Positions 28,199 to 35,535 of a DNA stretch of 64,000 nt are shown here, in pieces; the first letter of the stretch is position 1; every line of letters begins with the position of its first letter. The translations under genes were made by a program, and so were the position numbers. A model generated the notes under the pieces. That model worked only from the letters and a program-made list of their open reading frames with translations, did no database searches and had not been told where the DNA came from. Source of the DNA: JANQOZ01 sp045106555 (GTDB taxonomy: Bacteria > Pseudomonadota > Gammaproteobacteria > Xanthomonadales > SZUA-38); contig JBGCET010000004.1 of NCBI GenBank assembly GCA_045106555.1, positions 62,001-126,000 on the forward strand. The letters run 5' to 3'.

Positions 28199-28843
28199 TT
28201 GAGTCAATCACCGTTGGCAGAAACCCGGGTTTTGCCACTGTTTCCTACCTACGTCTGGTACGCAACGCTTGCCGACAGTGCCTGTGAGCCGATTAACAAG
28301 CAGATTCTTGAGCGACTCGGCGCGATGCAGTCTAAAAGCGACCGAAGCCGGCAACTGCTGCAGACGGGCCAAGACATGCACCTGGACCCAGCCCTGAGCG
28401 GCCTTCTCCCATTCATCGACGGCGCGGCCCGAGGTGCGCTGGACTTCATGAAAATTCGCTACAGCGGATTTTCGATCACCGGTTGCTGGGCCAATCAATC
28501 GGAGTCTGGCCTTGGACATAAACCCCATTGCCATCCGAATAATTTTCTCAGTGGTGTTTACTACGTGGCAGTGCCGAAAGGTGGTGACAGCATCACTTTT
28601 CACGACCCCAGACCCCAGCCCAATGTCTTCATGCCGCCCACCACGGAACTGACCAACGACAACGCCGGAACGATGACTATTGGTGTGAAAACCGGGACGC
28701 TTGTGGTGTTCCCGTCCTGGCTGCATCATTCTGTGGAACCTAACCAAGCTAACGCAACTCGCACCAGCATCGCATTCAACATCATGTTTGACGATTTCGC
28801 CCAGGACATTAGTCCTCCCATGTGGCAGGGCAATTTGGCGTAA
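28199..28843 (+). CDS. TIGR02466-type putative 2OG-Fe(II) oxygenase
   Basis: The frame is open from ATG 28184, but GGAGGGGG at 28186-28193 lies 5-8 nt before TTG 28199, so I choose TTG (214 residues). The sequence fits the uncharacterised TIGR02466 family: VLPLFPTYVWY, then WANQSESGLGHKPHCHPNNFLSGVYYVAVP, then LVVFPSWLHHSVEPN. The HxH and later H with a downstream R (ATRTSIAFN) fit a double-stranded beta-helix iron site. It may hydroxylate a small molecule or protein side chain in the cytosol. It lies between two genes for secreted 10-Cys paralogues, both on the opposite strand. Confidence 0.82.
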   Translation: MSQSPLAETRVLPLFPTYVWYATLADSACEPINKQILERLGAMQSKSDRSRQLLQTGQDMHLDPALSGLLPFIDGAARGALDFMKIRYSGFSITGCWANQSESGLGHKPHCHPNNFLSGVYYVAVPKGGDSITFHDPRPQPNVFMPPTTELTNDNAGTMTIGVKTGTLVVFPSWLHHSVEPNQANATRTSIAFNIMFDDFAQDISPPMWQGNLA

Positions 28844-28866
28844 GCCTCGCTTACGGTCGTTGTGGA

Positions 28867-29331
28867 CTATTCGCCGGGGTCGTCGCTGTCAGCCTTTTCC
28901 TTGGCGGCGCGACGGGCGGCTTTTTCCGCGGCTTTCGCCGCTTTGGCCTCAGCCTTCTGGCGTTTTTTTATTTCTTTGCTGTCCTCAATTATGCCGCCAC
29001 AAGATTCAAAACACAGATCATAGGTATTGGTGCACACCTTGGTCTGCATGATTGGGCAGCGATCAGGCTTCAGACAGTTGCCGCCGCGCTGGCGACAGTA
29101 ATTGAACTGCCGAACCATCTGTTGGTAGACCGCTTTGCAATAGTCGTATTGATCCTTCGCGTGGGCCCGACACTGCATCTTCGACACGTTGCATTGATCG
29201 GCACATTGACCCACCGCAGCATTGGGTTCGGTGTAGATTTTCTTAGCCTGAACACCAGTGCAGCACCAAACTCCTGCCAGCAGCGCGAACCACAGCGCCA
29301 GAGACAAACCTGATTTATGATGTCGAGACAT
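28867..29331 (-). CDS. Secreted cysteine-rich protein, paralogue 2 of a 10-Cys family, with Lys/Ala tail
   Basis: No family recognised. The 154-residue product has a signal peptide (LSLALWFALLAGVWCCTGVQA), then ten cysteines with spacing C-x3-C-x6-C-x10-C-x13-C-x6-C-x5-C-x7-C-x6-C-x3-C. Apart from one spacer this equals the pattern of the 27712-28185 protein. Shared words include CxKPxxC and YDxCFxxCGGxI. It differs in ending with a charged helix rich in Lys, Ala and Glu (KKRQKAEAKAAKAAEKAARR), which could bind acidic polymers, and in having no lipobox. AGGAG before the ATG supports the start. It is divergent from the ECF sigma operon. Confidence 0.78.
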   Translation of the reverse strand: MSRHHKSGLSLALWFALLAGVWCCTGVQAKKIYTEPNAAVGQCADQCNVSKMQCRAHAKDQYDYCKAVYQQMVRQFNYCRQRGGNCLKPDRCPIMQTKVCTNTYDLCFESCGGIIEDSKEIKKRQKAEAKAAKAAEKAARRAAKEKADSDDPGE

Positions 29332-29465
29332 GGCAAAACTCCTGACCGGTATCCCGTTATTTCACCACGCAGCCCGGGTTCTGTCACGCCGCCACCCACG
29401 CTAACCAACTGACAGGTCGCCTCGTCAAACCCCCATGAACGGTACAAACAGCCTCCGGAAACTCA

Positions 29466-30005
29466 GTGTCTGACGCCGCCTGCGTAAAACAGGCCCAGGC
29501 CGGCGACCGAATGGCATTTCGGACCTTGGTGCTTGAACACTCTGAACCCATGCAGCGTTTGGCGCTGCGACTTACTGGCAGTGAGGCGGCCGCTCAGGAC
29601 GTCGTACAGGACGCCTGGATTAAGGCGCACCGGAATCTCGATCGCTTCGATGGGCGAGCCCGATTCGGCACTTGGATTCACCGTATCACCGTAAATACGG
29701 CACTGGACCATATGCGCAAGAACAAAAGCCGCCAGCGTTTCGAAGTGGAGGTTACAGGCGAAGAATTGCCTGCCGTGGTTGCCAGTGAAAGCTGCCCGGC
29801 AGAACGCGAAGACCTTATTACGAGAACGATGGCTGCACTGCAGAAACTCACGGATATGGAACGCAGCGCATTCACCCTGCGCCATTTTGAGGGTCACTCA
29901 ATTCGTGAGATCTGTGAACTGTTGGGCATTCGAAACAGCGCCTGTAAGCAGGCAATTTTTCGTGCCGTACACAAAATGCGTGAACACATGGAGGCGTTGG
30001 CTTAA
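29466..30005 (+). CDS. ECF RNA polymerase sigma factor
   Basis: A 179-residue ECF sigma-70 factor. Region 2 is FRTLVLEHSEPMQRLALRLTGSEAAAQDVVQDAWIKAHRNL with GTWIHRITVNTALDHMR. Region 4 is LQKLTDMERSAFTLRHFEGHSIREICELLGIRNSACKQAIFRAVHKMREHM. It directs polymerase to a specific stress or envelope regulon. GTG at 29466 is the start; CCGGA lies upstream. The adjacent gene encodes a membrane anti-sigma-like protein and then a HEAT-repeat protein, likely one operon. Confidence 0.92.
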   Translation: MSDAACVKQAQAGDRMAFRTLVLEHSEPMQRLALRLTGSEAAAQDVVQDAWIKAHRNLDRFDGRARFGTWIHRITVNTALDHMRKNKSRQRFEVEVTGEELPAVVASESCPAEREDLITRTMAALQKLTDMERSAFTLRHFEGHSIREICELLGIRNSACKQAIFRAVHKMREHMEALA

Positions 30006-30026
30006 TCAGCGCCTGGAGTGAACAAG

Positions 30027-30776
30027 ATGAACGAAAAGACCCCCGCTGAAATGAGCAACATCGAAGACATCGATCTGCTGATGCTCTATTACGGTGAACA
30101 CGACGACCCTGAACTTGCGGCAAAGGTTGCCGCCAGTGAGGCGCTATCGTTGCGCATGGAGGCTATGAGTCAGGATCTGGCCCACATCGAAAATGCGCCA
30201 CTGCCCGAGCCCGACAGCGCCTATGCACAGAAGGTCTGGCAACAATTGGTGCCTGAACTAGACAATCCTCAACCATCGCTCCCCTGGTACCAGAAGCTGT
30301 TGACGCCACGCTTTTCTTTGGCCGGCGCGGGCGCCGTGGTAGCAGCCGTGCTGTTTGCCTTTGTGATGGGCCAGAATATGGGTCAAAGACCTACTGAGTC
30401 GCTCTCTATGGACAGTCAGGCGCTGTTGGTTCAGGCACTCACCGGGCATTTGCAACAGGCTGAGCTGCTGTTAACCGAGGTGGCCAATGCCAACCCGGAA
30501 GCCCAGTCCAGAGGAGCTTCAAATGTGTTGGCAGTCAGTACCGCGGCCCAACCGCTGTTGCGTGCCAATCGACTATATCGGGTCACCAGCGGGTCGGATG
30601 TCAGTCCGCAGCTCAATCAGCTTTTGCTGGATATGGAGACCCTGCTGCTGCAGATAGCCAATGCCAGCAGCAACGAGGAATTAGGCCCGGTGGCCGACTA
30701 TGTTGATCGGGATCTGCTGTTTCGTGTACGCACGCTGCGCAACACGCTGTCGGAAGCGCAATCCCCCAGAATTTAA
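30027..30776 (+). CDS. Membrane anti-sigma factor-like protein (no Cys zinc motif)
   Basis: GGAG just upstream favours ATG 30027 over the in-frame GTG at 30018, giving 249 residues. The N-terminal ~90 residues (IEDIDLLMLYYGEHDDPELAAKVAAS) are cytosolic and acidic, as expected for a sigma-binding domain. One membrane helix follows (FSLAGAGAVVAAVLFAFVMG), then a periplasmic helical domain of ~140 residues. The protein contains no cysteine, so it is not a ZAS-type zinc anti-sigma factor. Its role is inferred from position between the sigma factor and the HEAT-repeat gene. Confidence 0.72.
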   Translation: MNEKTPAEMSNIEDIDLLMLYYGEHDDPELAAKVAASEALSLRMEAMSQDLAHIENAPLPEPDSAYAQKVWQQLVPELDNPQPSLPWYQKLLTPRFSLAGAGAVVAAVLFAFVMGQNMGQRPTESLSMDSQALLVQALTGHLQQAELLLTEVANANPEAQSRGASNVLAVSTAAQPLLRANRLYRVTSGSDVSPQLNQLLLDMETLLLQIANASSNEELGPVADYVDRDLLFRVRTLRNTLSEAQSPRI

Positions 30777-30782
30777 GGACCG

Positions 30783-32474
30783 ATGATGAAAAGCATTTAC
30801 GCAATCACCTTCCTGCTGCTGGCCATCACTCGGCCAGTCAATGCTCTCGACAGCCTTTACGAGCTTGGGCAACAGGCCCTGCGAGACAAACAGTGGAGCA
30901 CAGCGGTAGATCTGTTTGAGTCGGCTCAGGACCAGCGCGAACGGGTGGACGGCTCGCTATACTGGCGCGCCTACGCGCTGAGCCAGATGGGCCGCACCCG
31001 GGAGGCAACCGGCGTTGCCAGACAGATGATTCGCCGGTTCCCTGACAGCACCTGGGCCGACGATGCCCAAGCGCTGCTTGACGAACTCGGAGAGAGCGTC
31101 GGGCATTCAGACCATGAGCAGCTGACGCTGTTTGCGCTAAGCCGCTTGATAGAACGGGATATCGATCGAGCACTGCCGTTAATTGAAAAAATGCTGGCAG
31201 ACAACCCATCACCAGAAACCCGCCGTCACCTGCTGTTTATTTTGGCTTCCAGCGAAACCGAACGCGGTAGTCAGCTGGTAATGGATATTGCCGTTTCCAG
31301 CTCAGAACCGGAACTGCAGATTCAGGCGATTCATCTATTGGGCGCAGGCTCCGGGGAATCGGCGCTGCCCAAGCTCGCCCAGATTTATCGCGCCAGCCGT
31401 TCCGATATGGTTCGCCGGGCGGTGATTGACGCCCATGTTGCTGCCGATGAGCCGGGTCAACTGATCAGTTTGATCAAGGGTGAGTCGAACCCGGACCTTC
31501 AGCGTCACGCCATCGTCTCTCTGGGCGCCATGGGTCAGACCGACGCGCTGAAAACGATTTACGGCAATCTGTCTGGCACCCGGGAGCGGGCCGCAGTGCT
31601 GGAGGCGCTGGCAATCAGCGGCGATGTGTCGCAACTTGCGGGCATCATTGAATCGGAAACAGACCCTCAACTGCGGGTCACCTCGATTCGCAGCCTCGGT
31701 ATTGCCGACGACCGCGATAGCGCAGAACTACTGGCCAAACTTGCTGAAACCGCCAGTAGCGACGAGGAAATGAGAGCGATCCTTGAAGCCGTAGTGATCA
31801 TGGATGGCGGAGCAGATATCGTTTTGGCTGTCGCCCGCCGCAACACCAGCGCGGAAATTTCCCGCCAGGCCATCCAGACTTTGGCCATTCTTGATGAGGG
31901 CGATGCTGTTGTCGCACTCTATGAAGAACTGAAAGGACAGTCGCCGGAAGTAGATCGGGCGATGCTGGAAGCAGTAATGATCATGGATTCGGGCAGTGAA
32001 ATTGCCGCCGACATCGCTAGCACCAGCGCTGACGACACAACGGTTGCCATGGCTCTGCAAACCCTGGGCGTGATGGATCAGTCCCATCGCATCGCCGAGC
32101 TTTACCCAACTCTGCGGTCGCCGGAGCTCAAGCGCGTCGCCCAGCAGTACATGCTGGTGGGCGAACAGCCTGATGGCTTATTGAATATCCTGAGCACAGA
32201 AAACGATCCCGGGCTTCGAGCTGAAGCCATTCGCTCGCTGGCGGTGCTGGACATTGAGGCGGACGAAGAATTACTGGGTATTTACCGCAGCGGCAATCAC
32301 GAGGAAAAACAGGCGGTGATCGAGACTTGGATGATTCAGGAGTCTGAGGAAGTTGTTATCCAGGCGCTGGAGACCGAAACCGACGCCCAGTTCAAGCGAC
32401 GCCTTCTAGAGATACTGGTGGTGATGGACTCGGAAGCCGCCGACGAATACCTGTTTCAATGGATGGAACGCTGA
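30783..32474 (+). CDS. Periplasmic TPR/HEAT-repeat protein of the ECF sigma operon
   Basis: A 563-residue protein with a signal peptide (YAITFLLLAITRPVNA). Two TPR-like helices follow (LYELGQQALRDKQWSTAVDLFESA and SLYWRAYALSQMGRTREATGVARQMI). About residues 120-560 are a long array of HEAT-type repeats, for example LQIQAIHLLGAGSGESALPKLAQIY, LQRHAIVSLGAMGQTDALKTIY, LRVTSIRSLGIADDRDSAELL and LRAEAIRSLAVLDIEADEELL. It lies 6 nt after the anti-sigma gene. It may act as a periplasmic scaffold or as a sensor that engages the anti-sigma domain; this is inference from context. There is no catalytic motif. Confidence 0.85.
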   Translation: MMKSIYAITFLLLAITRPVNALDSLYELGQQALRDKQWSTAVDLFESAQDQRERVDGSLYWRAYALSQMGRTREATGVARQMIRRFPDSTWADDAQALLDELGESVGHSDHEQLTLFALSRLIERDIDRALPLIEKMLADNPSPETRRHLLFILASSETERGSQLVMDIAVSSSEPELQIQAIHLLGAGSGESALPKLAQIYRASRSDMVRRAVIDAHVAADEPGQLISLIKGESNPDLQRHAIVSLGAMGQTDALKTIYGNLSGTRERAAVLEALAISGDVSQLAGIIESETDPQLRVTSIRSLGIADDRDSAELLAKLAETASSDEEMRAILEAVVIMDGGADIVLAVARRNTSAEISRQAIQTLAILDEGDAVVALYEELKGQSPEVDRAMLEAVMIMDSGSEIAADIASTSADDTTVAMALQTLGVMDQSHRIAELYPTLRSPELKRVAQQYMLVGEQPDGLLNILSTENDPGLRAEAIRSLAVLDIEADEELLGIYRSGNHEEKQAVIETWMIQESEEVVIQALETETDAQFKRRLLEILVVMDSEAADEYLFQWMER

Positions 32475-32481
32475 CCTTGTC

Positions 32482-32511
32482 GGTATCCGACGTCTGCTGG
32501 CGTCGGATACC
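32482..32511. terminator. Bidirectional hairpin between HEAT-repeat gene and msrB
   Basis: GGTATCCGACG (32482-32492) pairs perfectly with CGTCGGATACC (32501-32511) across an 8-nt loop. It lies between two convergent genes. There is no strong T-tract on either side. Confidence 0.55.
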
Positions 32512-32519
32512 CAGTAGTG

Positions 32520-33089
32520 TTAAGCGGTTTGCGGGATGAACGTCAGAGCGACACCGTTGTTACAAAATCGTTTTCCAGTGGGTTCCGGCCCGTCGTCGAA
32601 CACATGGCCCTGGTGACCCTCGCAGCGTGCGCAGTGATATTCCGTCCGAGGCCAAACCAATTTGAAATCCCGTTTGGTGGCTATGTGGCCAGGAATATGG
32701 GTGAAGTAGCTTGGCCAACCGGTGCCACTGTCATACTTCATTTCTGAGGTAAACAGAGGTAAGGAGCACCCAGCACAAGCAAACACCCCTGCGCGTTTTT
32801 CCACGTTGTAGGGATGGCTGCCTGCCCGTTCTGTGCCCTCTTTTCTCAGAACGGTGAAGGCCAAGTCTGAGTCCAGGCGCGCACGCCACTCGTCGGCATT
32901 CAACGTGACCTTTTCAAGGCTGAAGTTCAAGCCGTGATCAGCCGGCAGGAGCGATTCCCAGCGCTGGTTCATTGCGTCGATATCATTGTCTGTCATGGTA
33001 GTTCTCCGCTGACTGAGTGCCCAGCCACTCGCGCTGAGTGTTCCTGTGACGGCAAATGCAGTGCTGGCGATAAATTGGCGACGATTCAT
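32520..33089 (-). CDS. msrB: Exported peptide-methionine (R)-S-oxide reductase
   Basis: From the ATG at 33089 (MNRRQFIAST) the product is 189 residues. The N-terminus RRQFIASTAFAVTGTLSASGWAL is Tat-like and should send the enzyme to the periplasm. The MsrB domain has two CxxC zinc pairs (FACAGCSLPLF and HCARCEGHQGHVF), KYDSGTGWPSYF, and the catalytic Cys in RFCNNGVALTF. It reduces methionine-R-sulfoxide in proteins. No membrane or thioredoxin partner is adjacent, so the source of electrons is unclear. It is convergent with the HEAT-repeat gene. Confidence 0.95.
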   Translation of the reverse strand: MNRRQFIASTAFAVTGTLSASGWALSQRRTTMTDNDIDAMNQRWESLLPADHGLNFSLEKVTLNADEWRARLDSDLAFTVLRKEGTERAGSHPYNVEKRAGVFACAGCSLPLFTSEMKYDSGTGWPSYFTHIPGHIATKRDFKLVWPRTEYHCARCEGHQGHVFDDGPEPTGKRFCNNGVALTFIPQTA

Positions 33090-33203
33090 AATACTGTCCT
33101 TCCGTAGTCCGGCGTTATTACATAAGACCGGCAGCTTAGGCATTCCTTACAAACGAGGTTAGCTGGAGTGCCGTGAAAACGAAGTTAGTTCGCGCCCGGG
33201 AGT

Positions 33204-34103
33204 TCATTCGTCCAGCGACAGATGGCTGGTATCGATGCTTGGGGCGGGGGTGACTGACTGAGGGTCAAGGGCACCTTCGCTTTCGGTTAAAGACAGATCA
33301 CTGACGTCAATCTTCGGCGCCTGTGGCGGCTTAGACTCATCCACTGGTGACTCATCCACGGCCACGCTAAGTCCTGCAAGGTCCATTTCTACTGGAGGCG
33401 GCGGCTGCGCCTCGTCAAGCGTCGCGAAATCGTCACTGGCGCTGAGCTCGCTGGTATCCACATCCAGTCTTGGTGGCGCAGGCGTGTCGTCAACGATGCT
33501 GCCCTCATCGGCCAACTCAATGTCTGCCAGGTCAAAGGTCACAGCCGGCTGAGCGGCGGGCTCCACCAGCTGTACACCCACAGGAGCCAGTTGCTTCCCC
33601 GCTGCCTCTGACTCTGTGGCGGGCGGGGGTTGTGATGGGGTTTGCGGCGTTAGTGGCTGATCAGGATCTGGCGTTGTCTTAACGGTAGCGAGGTCAGGCT
33701 GGGGCGCGGGGTCGCTGTCGTCCACCGCAAATACCGCTTTCCGGCCGGTTTCCCCCGCCGACGGATCGTCAATCGCAAAGCTCGCCCGACCAACAGACTG
33801 AGCTGCGGGTGGCGACGCAACCTCAGGCGGCTCTGCAGGAGAGTCCATAATTTGCGCCTGGCGTTGGGTTTCTTCGCTGACCACCGACACCATCAATCCC
33901 GCTTTGCGCAGTGCCGCGCGATACTGGTCCGCCTGCTCCCTGGCCAGGCCCTTCTTCAGAATCTGGCGGCGGCCGTCAAACAGTTTCTCGATGCTCTCTA
34001 CGTCGGTCTTGAACAGTCTTGCCAGGGTGGCCCGCGCCACTTGCTCGTCAACGCCTGGCACAATCCGGCCGCGAAACACTATTTGGTAGTCACTGGAGGG
34101 CAT
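33204..34103 (-). CDS. Low-complexity protein with conserved N-terminal domain and five C-terminal D-x-S-x-L-S-type repeats
   Basis: I do not recognise a named family. Residues 1-77 are a compact domain (YQIVFRGRIVPGVDEQVARATLARLF, then LFDGRRQILKKGL and ADQYRAALRKAGL) of a type seen at the N-terminus of unrelated bacterial proteins. The rest is Pro/Asp/Ala-rich and probably disordered. Two short FAIDD/FAVDD copies occur (109-113, 125-129). Five related motifs follow: FDLADIELAD (190-199), LDVDTSELSASD (213-224), MDLAGLSVAVD (240-250), IDVSDLSLTES (265-275) and IDTSHLSLDE (290-299, at the C-terminus). These look like short linear binding motifs. The DUF4404 gene is 1 nt upstream, so the pair is an operon. 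Confidence 0.7.
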   Translation of the reverse strand: MPSSDYQIVFRGRIVPGVDEQVARATLARLFKTDVESIEKLFDGRRQILKKGLAREQADQYRAALRKAGLMVSVVSEETQRQAQIMDSPAEPPEVASPPAAQSVGRASFAIDDPSAGETGRKAVFAVDDSDPAPQPDLATVKTTPDPDQPLTPQTPSQPPPATESEAAGKQLAPVGVQLVEPAAQPAVTFDLADIELADEGSIVDDTPAPPRLDVDTSELSASDDFATLDEAQPPPPVEMDLAGLSVAVDESPVDESKPPQAPKIDVSDLSLTESEGALDPQSVTPAPSIDTSHLSLDE

Positions 34104-34104
34104 G

Positions 34105-34431
34105 TCAGATCCCGAGATTAGACAGCATGTTTATAAGGGTACGAACCGTAGCCATCGTGTCAGGGTGCTGTGCTTCCAGCGCGGTAGCCTCACGGCTGAG
34201 TTCATCAATCAGATGTTGCTGCACCCCCACCGTAGGTTCCGCTTGAGGCACGGATTCCGGTGTCGACTCTGATCCTGTATCGGGCGCCGGCTCACGGCCA
34301 CTGGCCCGGGCCTCAATGGCATCGATAAGTCGCGCCAGTTCGGACGCTTGCTGAGTATCCAGCGTGGTGGCAGCCAGTTCTCGGCGCAATGCTTCAAGCA
34401 ACCCCAGCAGATCAGTTTTTGAGTTTTTCAT
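34105..34431 (-). CDS. DUF4404-like small helical protein
   Basis: A 108-residue protein with two amphipathic helical parts, KTDLLGLLEALRRELAATTLDTQQASELARLIDAIEA and LIDELSREATALEAQHPDTMATVRTLINMLSNLGI. A Pro/Glu/Ser linker (SGREPAPDTGSESTPESVPQAEP) joins them. The pattern and length match what I recall of the DUF4404 family, whose function is unknown. No signal peptide or membrane helix. Only 1 nt separates it from the repeat-motif gene downstream, so they are very likely co-expressed. Confidence 0.65.
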   Translation of the reverse strand: MKNSKTDLLGLLEALRRELAATTLDTQQASELARLIDAIEARASGREPAPDTGSESTPESVPQAEPTVGVQQHLIDELSREATALEAQHPDTMATVRTLINMLSNLGI

Positions 34432-34547
34432 AACACCGACAGTTTAGCAGCAGAGTGGTATCTCCAACGGTGACAGTTAGCCCATTTTGTTAACGCCAGT
34501 TATTGGATACCCCGCGTAACTGATTATTCATAGACAGGTTTTCACTT

Positions 34548-34582
34548 TTTTCCACAATGCCTGTGGATAACGTTGTGGAAAT
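34548..34582. promoter_or_regulatory. DnaA-box cluster inside a perfect inverted repeat
   Basis: TGTGGATAA at 34562-34570 is the exact complement of the consensus DnaA box TTATCCACA. It is flanked by TTTCCACAA (34549-34557) and TTGTGGAAA (34573-34581), which are perfect inverted copies of each other and differ by 1-2 positions from the box. AT-rich DNA follows. It could be a replication-linked regulatory site; oriC marker genes are absent. Confidence 0.4.
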
Positions 34583-34712
34583 CGTGCCTTATTGCACCGT
34601 AAAAATTACGTCATGGCTGGTTCGGGGCCGCATTGGTCAATTTTTGCTCAATTGTTTTATCCCTTATTTATCAGAGGCTTATAATATCTCTGAAGAACGA
34701 TATAGGGAGCCC

Positions 34713-34726
34713 GTAACACTTGTTAC
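34713..34726. promoter_or_regulatory. Palindrome downstream of a TATAAT box
   Basis: GTAACA-CT-TGTTAC is a 14-nt palindrome located 28 nt after TATAAT (34680-34685). It is a plausible operator, but no gene starts on the plus strand here, so its target is unclear. Confidence 0.25.
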
Positions 34727-34836
34727 AGCTTTGTGACGGGCCAGATCCGGGTGTGCATAAGGTCAATCGGCAAATCAGTCACTTACAACGCCCCGCAACC
34801 AGGCCGGGTAAATAAACAGGCAAAAAATGGCGTAAA

Positions 34837-34862
34837 AAAAGGGCGCCCGAGGACGCCCTTTT
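34837..34862 (-). terminator. Rho-independent terminator of ibpA
   Basis: Stem AAAAGGGCG (34837-34845) with CGCCCTTTT (34854-34862) around an 8-nt loop, 37 nt past the ibpA stop on the minus strand, followed there by a run of T. It could also act weakly on the plus strand. Confidence 0.8.
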
Positions 34863-34898
34863 GATCTGGTCAATGCCCGATTGGGCGGTTCTGTCGGC

Positions 34899-35357
34899 TT
34901 AAGCAGCCGCTGATTGCTTGCCTTCAATCAACGTCGAAGAACCCTCAATCTGAACCTTTTGAGGCTTCATGGCCTCCGGTACCTCTCGTACGAGATCGAT
35001 GTGAAGCAAACCGTTTTCAAGCCGTGCACCATTCACGCGGACGTGATCGGCCAACTGAAAGCGTCGTTCAAAATTCCGCTCGGCAATGCCGCGGTACAAA
35101 AACTCGCGTTTCTCTTCTCTACCCTTGCTGCCGCCAACCACGGTCAGGGTGTTTTGCTCTGAGGTAATGTCCAGGTCGTCCTCGGCAAATCCGGCCACCG
35201 CCATAGTTATGCGATATTGGTCGTCACCAGTGGACTCAATGTTGTAAGGGGGGAAACTGCCGCCCTGTTCTGCTCGGTTTGCGCTGTTAAGAAGGTTTGC
35301 CATTCGCTCAAAACCAATGGCGGACCGATACAGGGGGCTTAAATCAAACGTAGTCAT
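34899..35357 (-). CDS. ibpA: Small heat-shock protein (Hsp20/IbpA family)
   Basis: A 152-residue alpha-crystallin-type chaperone. The N-terminus MTTFDLSPLYRSAIGFERMANLL is IbpA-like. The alpha-crystallin domain runs from ~38 to 128 (YNIESTGDDQYRITMAVAGFAEDDLDI ... FLYRGIAERNFERRFQLADHVRVNGARLENGLLHIDLVREVPE). It binds unfolding proteins in the cytosol during heat stress and hands them to DnaK/ClpB. Upstream are an almost perfect sigma-32 promoter and a three-hairpin leader that hides the ribosome-binding site. Confidence 0.96.
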   Translation of the reverse strand: MTTFDLSPLYRSAIGFERMANLLNSANRAEQGGSFPPYNIESTGDDQYRITMAVAGFAEDDLDITSEQNTLTVVGGSKGREEKREFLYRGIAERNFERRFQLADHVRVNGARLENGLLHIDLVREVPEAMKPQKVQIEGSSTLIEGKQSAAA

Positions 35358-35358
35358 A

Positions 35359-35436
35359 CTATTCTCCTGAGAAGCAATAGGTTGTTAATGGTCCACAAAA
35401 GTGTGCGACCGTTTAGTGGCCCCTTACGGCGGCCAC
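35359..35436 (-). promoter_or_regulatory. Putative ROSE-like RNA thermometer in the ibpA leader
   Basis: Read on the minus strand, the leader folds into three hairpins. The first pairs GTGGCC with GGCCAC (35436-35416). The second is GGTC/GACC plus CACA/TGTG with one bulge (35410-35390). The third (35380-35359) pairs CTATT with AATAG and, after a single bulged G, CTTC with GGAG. The last stem buries the AGGAG ribosome-binding site, and its TTGCT is the UYGCU signature of ROSE elements. The ATG follows 1 nt later. Heat would melt it and allow translation. Confidence 0.6.
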
Positions 35437-35444
35437 GCAATAAA

Positions 35445-35473
35445 AGATGGGAATGGCAGTGGTCGTTTTCAAG
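35445..35473 (-). promoter_or_regulatory. Sigma-32 (RpoH) promoter of ibpA
   Basis: On the minus strand CTTGAAA (35473-35467) matches the sigma-32 -35 consensus exactly. After 14 nt, TCCCATCT (35452-35445) matches the -10 consensus CCCCATNT at 7 of 8 positions. Transcription would start near 35438, immediately before the first leader hairpin. Confidence 0.82.
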
Positions 35474-35535
35474 GCCACGCAGACTATCCGGTCCATTCGC
35501 TGAATACGGCCCAACAATTCTGCTGAGAAACGCCC

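Larger units (their letters stand above)
34432..34898. other. 467-nt gene-free region with DnaA-box cluster, palindrome and ibpA terminator
   Basis: No open frame with coding character is present. Going left to right it holds three DnaA-box-like sites (34548-34582), an AT-rich stretch with a perfect TATAAT at 34680-34685, a palindrome GTAACActTGTTAC at 34713-34726, and the ibpA terminator at 34837-34862. It must also contain the promoter for the DUF4404 gene. Confidence 0.6.
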
